Assembly (NCBI GenBank): GCA_005884155.1
Contig: VAXD01000077.1
Span: forward strand, 1,417-10,327
Direction of reading: 5' to 3'
From: Actinomycetota bacterium
Lineage (GTDB): Bacteria; Actinomycetota; Thermoleophilia; Gaiellales; Gaiellaceae
DNA length: 8,911 nucleotides
The first letter of the stretch is position 1. Each line of letters opens with the position of its first letter. A program made the translations under genes and the position numbers. The notes under the pieces are model-generated. The model worked only from the letters and a program-made list of their open reading frames with translations. It did not search any database and was not told the origin of the DNA. Shown piece by piece: positions 7,090 to 8,911 of the stretch.

Positions 7090-7341
7090 ATCCGCACCAT
7101 TCGTATTCAGGCGCCGACGTCATCCGCGGCGTCGCAGCTCGCCCGCAATCTCGTCGCGTTCGCGCGCACCGATGTCGTCCCGGTCGGGGGCGAGCGCTGG
7201 GAGGTGCGCGTCGAGGAGAGCTCCGAAGACGAGCTCGACGTCGTCCTTCACGCTGTGGCCCGCTGGGCGTCGGACTCAGAGCTAGACGAGGCCCAAGTGC
7301 TCGTCGACGGCAAGCGGGTCGAACTGCCCGAGACCGACTAA
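7090..7341 (+). CDS. Small protein of unknown function; no canonical start codon visible
   Basis: The frame is open from 7036 (after TGA at 7033-7035) to TAA at 7339-7341. From 7090 it encodes about 83 residues beginning IRTIRIQAPTSSAASQLARN and ending VLVDGKRVELPETD. Third codon positions are strongly G/C, and the composition looks like a real soluble protein with beta-alpha-beta-alpha-beta character: strand RTIRIQ, helix around SSAASQLARNLVAF, strand RWEVRVEE, helix ELDVVLHAVARWA, strand AQVLVDGKRVEL. No ATG, GTG or TTG occurs in frame until GTG at 7204, which would remove the first half. The best-placed start is ATC at 7090, after GAGGGGAG; ATT at 7099 and CTG at 7051 are alternatives. It is divergent from the lipoprotein operon and its stop overlaps the convergent gene at 7338. 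I do not recognise the family. A sequence error removing the true start is also possible. Confidence 0.6.
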   Translation: MRTIRIQAPTSSAASQLARNLVAFARTDVVPVGGERWEVRVEESSEDELDVVLHAVARWASDSELDEAQVLVDGKRVELPETD

Positions 7342-7613
7342 CGCAGCGGCAGGCCGCTCGCCACATGGCGGCGGCCGCCCACCTGGTAGACCACATCCAC
7401 GCTGTCGTTCTGGCGGTACGTGCCCGCGACGCCGAGGAAGAGCGAGAGCCAGCGCAAGAAGCCGAGCTGCCCCTCACGTGCGAGCGGACGCTCGAACACG
7501 AGCTCGTTCCCCTCGCGACGGAAGTCCCGGCCCGCCTGCTGCGGCACCCCGTTCAGGAAGACCTCGAATCGCTCCCCGGCCGCCGCGGGTAGCTGCACGC
7601 GCGTCTCGGGCAC
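7338..7613 (-). CDS. Conserved-looking small hypothetical protein (91 aa)
   Basis: A 91-residue protein starting at GTG (7613) and ending in TAG (7340-7338), which overlaps the TAA of the convergent small gene. The sequence runs PETRVQLPAAAGERFEVFLNGVPQQ, then GRDFRREGNELVFERPL, and ends with SVDVVYQVGGRRHVASGLPLR. It looks mostly beta: short strands (FEVFLNGV, DFRREGNELVFE, SVDVVYQV) around one more hydrophobic stretch, LGFLRWLSLFLGVAG (about residues 50-64), that is too short and mixed to be called a firm membrane helix. There is no signal peptide and no catalytic motif I can name. It stands back to back with coxB with only 9 bp between start codons. A second in-frame GTG (7598) could be the real start and would widen that gap to 24 bp. 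I do not recognise a function. Confidence 0.72.
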   Translation of the reverse strand: MPETRVQLPAAAGERFEVFLNGVPQQAGRDFRREGNELVFERPLAREGQLGFLRWLSLFLGVAGTYRQNDSVDVVYQVGGRRHVASGLPLR

Positions 7614-7618
7614 CTTCG

Positions 7619-7624
7619 TAGAAT
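7619..7624 (+). promoter_or_regulatory. Possible -10 element overlapping the coxB start
   Basis: TAGAAT resembles a -10 hexamer and ends inside the ATG at 7623. If used, transcription would start near 7631 and the first in-frame start would be GTG at 7635 (codon 5), giving an almost leaderless message. No convincing -35 is seen, and no Shine-Dalgarno precedes the ATG. This is a weak suggestion. Confidence 0.2.
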
Positions 7625-8609
7625 GCCAGCGCCTGTGCGCCGGCCTCGTCGCTTCTTCCTCTGCTTTGCGCTGCTCGCGCTCGCGCTCGCTCCGGCCGCA
7701 CTAGCGGGCAACGGCGGGCTCGCGCCGCCCGACCCCGCGTCGCCGAGCGCGAGCCACATCCGCGACATCTACTGGCTCATCCTCGCCATGACCGGCGCGA
7801 TCTTCTTGCTCGTAGTCGTGACCCTGGTCGTCTTCCTCGTGCGGTACCGCAGCCGAGGCCGCCCGCGCGAGGTCGAAGGCGCGCAGGTGCGCGGCCACAC
7901 GAACCTCGAGCTCGCCTGGACCGCCGGCCCGGTCGTCCTGCTCGCCGTGATCGCCGGGTTCGTCTTCTGGAAGGTCTCCGACCTCAGCGCGACGGCTTCG
8001 AGCGGCGCCAAGGTGGAGATCACGATCGACGCGCACCAGTACTACTGGGAGTTCGTCTACCCGAACGGCGCGGTCTCGGTCGACCACCTGCGCCTGCCGC
8101 TCGACAAGCCGGTGCGCTTGACGATCGTCTCGCACGACGTCGACCACAGCTGGTGGGTCCCCGCGCTCGGCGGCAAGGTCGACGCGATTCCGGGAAGGAC
8201 CAACCACCTGACTCTCCGGCCGACGAAGCTCGGCACCTTCCGCGGCCAGTGTGCCGAGTTCTGCGGCCTCCAGCACGCGGCGATGCTCTCGCAGGTCGAG
8301 GTGATGCCGGTCTCCGACTACCAGGCTTGGGTTCAGCATCGCGGGAGCCTGGCCGGAAACATCGAGCTCGGCAAGGAGACGTTCGTCGGCGTGTGCGCGA
8401 AGTGCCACGGCCTCGCCGGCCAGGGCGACATCGGCCCGAACATCGCGTCGAACCCGCTACTCGGCGAGCGCGCGGGAATCTCGACCATCATCCGCGAGGG
8501 CACCGGCACGATGCCGGCCGTCGGCCAGGACTGGAACAAGGCGCAGCTCGACGACACGATCGCCTACCTGCAGCAGCATTTCCACCAGGGAGGCTCGAGT
8601 GGCGGTTAG
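7623..8609 (+). CDS. coxB: Cytochrome c oxidase subunit II with fused cytochrome c domain (caa3-type)
   Basis: A 328-residue subunit II that takes electrons from its own C-terminal heme c, through CuA, to subunit I of the terminal oxidase. A signal peptide (1-28) ends ALA before GNG. Two membrane helices follow at about 51-73 and 101-116. The cupredoxin domain has the aromatic QYYWEF (139-144, Trp142). The CuA ligands are all in place: His175 in DHSWW, then Cys210, Glu212, Cys214, His218 and Met221 in GQCAEFCGLQHAAM. A short linker leads to a class I cytochrome c domain with CVGV-type spacing replaced by CAKCH (Cys258, Cys261, His262) and a likely axial Met297 in GTMPAVG. The whole length fits caa3-type subunit II, and everything needed for function is present. 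The ATG at 7623 has no clear Shine-Dalgarno; GTG at 7635 is an alternative that keeps the signal peptide. The gene overlaps coxA by 11 bp. Cys14 in the signal region is not in a lipobox. Confidence 0.97.
   Translation: MPAPVRRPRRFFLCFALLALALAPAALAGNGGLAPPDPASPSASHIRDIYWLILAMTGAIFLLVVVTLVVFLVRYRSRGRPREVEGAQVRGHTNLELAWTAGPVVLLAVIAGFVFWKVSDLSATASSGAKVEITIDAHQYYWEFVYPNGAVSVDHLRLPLDKPVRLTIVSHDVDHSWWVPALGGKVDAIPGRTNHLTLRPTKLGTFRGQCAEFCGLQHAAMLSQVEVMPVSDYQAWVQHRGSLAGNIELGKETFVGVCAKCHGLAGQGDIGPNIASNPLLGERAGISTIIREGTGTMPAVGQDWNKAQLDDTIAYLQQHFHQGGSSGG
8587..8593 (+). promoter_or_regulatory. coxA ribosome binding site
   Basis: AGGGAGG inside the end of coxB lies five bases before GTG at 8599. This fixes the coxA start and shows that coxA is translated from the same message as coxB. 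Confidence 0.8.
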
Positions 8610-8911
8610 GGTCGAGCGCCCGCCCGCATCGCTGCTGATCTCGCGTGGCCGCATCTCAAGCTGGCTGACGACGCTCGACCACAAGCGGATCGGAATCCTC
8701 TACATGGCGACGAGCCTCGTCTTCTTCCTGGCAGGCGGGGTCCTCGCGCTGCTGATCCGCGCGCAGCTGGCGACGCCGAACGAGCACTTCATCACGAAGG
8801 GCTCCTACAACGAGCTCTTCACGATGCACGGGACGACGATGATCTTCCTCGTCGTCGTGCCGTTCTGGGCGGGGCTCGGCAACTACCTCGTGCCGCTGAT
8901 GATCGGGGCGC
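8599..8911 (+). CDS. coxA: Cytochrome c oxidase subunit I, N-terminal fragment (3' end outside window)
   Basis: The first 104 codons of the heme-copper oxidase catalytic subunit; the rest runs off the window. The start is GTG at 8599, chosen for AGGGAGG five bases upstream and the 11-bp overlap with coxB. The N-terminal cytoplasmic part includes WLTTLDHKRIGILYM (22-36), the standard opening of subunit I in actinobacteria. The first membrane helix is at about 33-53. The second begins near residue 74 with FTMHGTTMIF, in which His77 is expected to be one axial ligand of the low-spin heme. FWAGLGNYLVPLMIGA at the end is also typical. The proton-channel residues, the CuB histidines and the second heme ligands are beyond the window, so the subclass cannot be judged from this fragment. 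The fused cytochrome c in coxB suggests a caa3 oxidase. Confidence 0.96.
   Translation, partial: MAVRVERPPASLLISRGRISSWLTTLDHKRIGILYMATSLVFFLAGGVLALLIRAQLATPNEHFITKGSYNELFTMHGTTMIFLVVVPFWAGLGNYLVPLMIGA

Noticed and set aside
7011..7592. Plus-strand open frame of 193 codons spanning both small genes
   Set aside because: It begins inside the repeat array, is very Arg-rich, and crosses two better-supported frames; its start GTG is part of the GTTCACC repeat read on the other strand.
7623..7710. CoxB as a lipoprotein through Cys14
   Set aside because: Cys14 sits at the beginning of the hydrophobic core, not at a lipobox end; the ALA/GNG site gives a normal signal peptide cleavage.
7701..8408. 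Minus-strand open frame of 235 codons opposite coxB
   Set aside because: It is a shadow of coxB, with Arg/Asp/Glu/Val-rich composition typical of the reverse complement of a GC-rich gene.
8153..8638. Plus-strand frame of 161 codons within coxB
   Set aside because: It is a frame-shifted reading of the CuA and cytochrome c region, Arg/Pro-rich and without motifs.
1..8911. Mobile elements, CRISPR arrays, tRNA/rRNA genes or rho-independent terminators
   Set aside because: I found no transposase or integrase, no regular spacer-repeat array, no tRNA-like cloverleaf and no GC hairpin followed by a T run; the gaps are too short for most of these.

Overview
This is a very GC-rich, tightly packed chromosomal segment. 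It most likely comes from a high-GC actinobacterium; a Thermoleophilia-like lineage is my guess from overall protein style, without a database search. The caa3-type oxidase (subunit II fused to cytochrome c), the GTG starts and the strong G/C preference at third codon positions fit this. I see no rRNA, tRNA, insertion sequence, CRISPR array or phage gene.

Layout. (1) 1-351 (+): the C-terminal end of a class III PLP aminotransferase, cut by the window edge. (2) 348-6996 (-): one six-gene block transcribed right to left. It runs lipoprotein (6996->6379), ABC ATPase A (6388->5678), ABC ATPase B (5681->5046), a large two-FtsX-domain permease (5049->2362), an OmpR-family response regulator (2365->1694) and a sensor histidine kinase (1697->348). 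Every junction overlaps: 10 bp, then GTGA, GTGA, ATGA, ATGA. The block therefore looks like one translationally coupled operon for a MacB/LolCDE-like mechanotransmission ABC system with its own two-component regulator. (3) 6997-7089: a divergent control region holding four direct repeats phased 11/10/11 bp just upstream of the lipoprotein start. It also holds a possible promoter for the small gene to its right. (4) 7090-7341 (+) and 7338-7613 (-): two small convergent genes of unknown function; the first has no ATG/GTG/TTG start at its expected beginning. (5) 7623-8609 (+): coxB with a fused cytochrome c domain, followed by 8599-8911 (+): the start of coxA, overlapping coxB by 11 bp and running off the window.

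How the parts work together. The histidine kinase should sense an envelope signal and phosphorylate the regulator. The best visible candidate operator for that regulator is the repeat array ahead of the lipoprotein, which would make the operon self-controlled. The two different ATPases probably pair as a heterodimer under the single double-length permease, and the lipoprotein is a candidate extracytoplasmic partner. The cox genes encode a terminal oxidase and look functionally separate.

Only about 100 of 8911 bases lie outside genes (6997-7089 and 7614-7622). Both convergent gene pairs overlap at their stop codons in the tetranucleotide CTAA, so there is no room for ordinary intergenic terminators.
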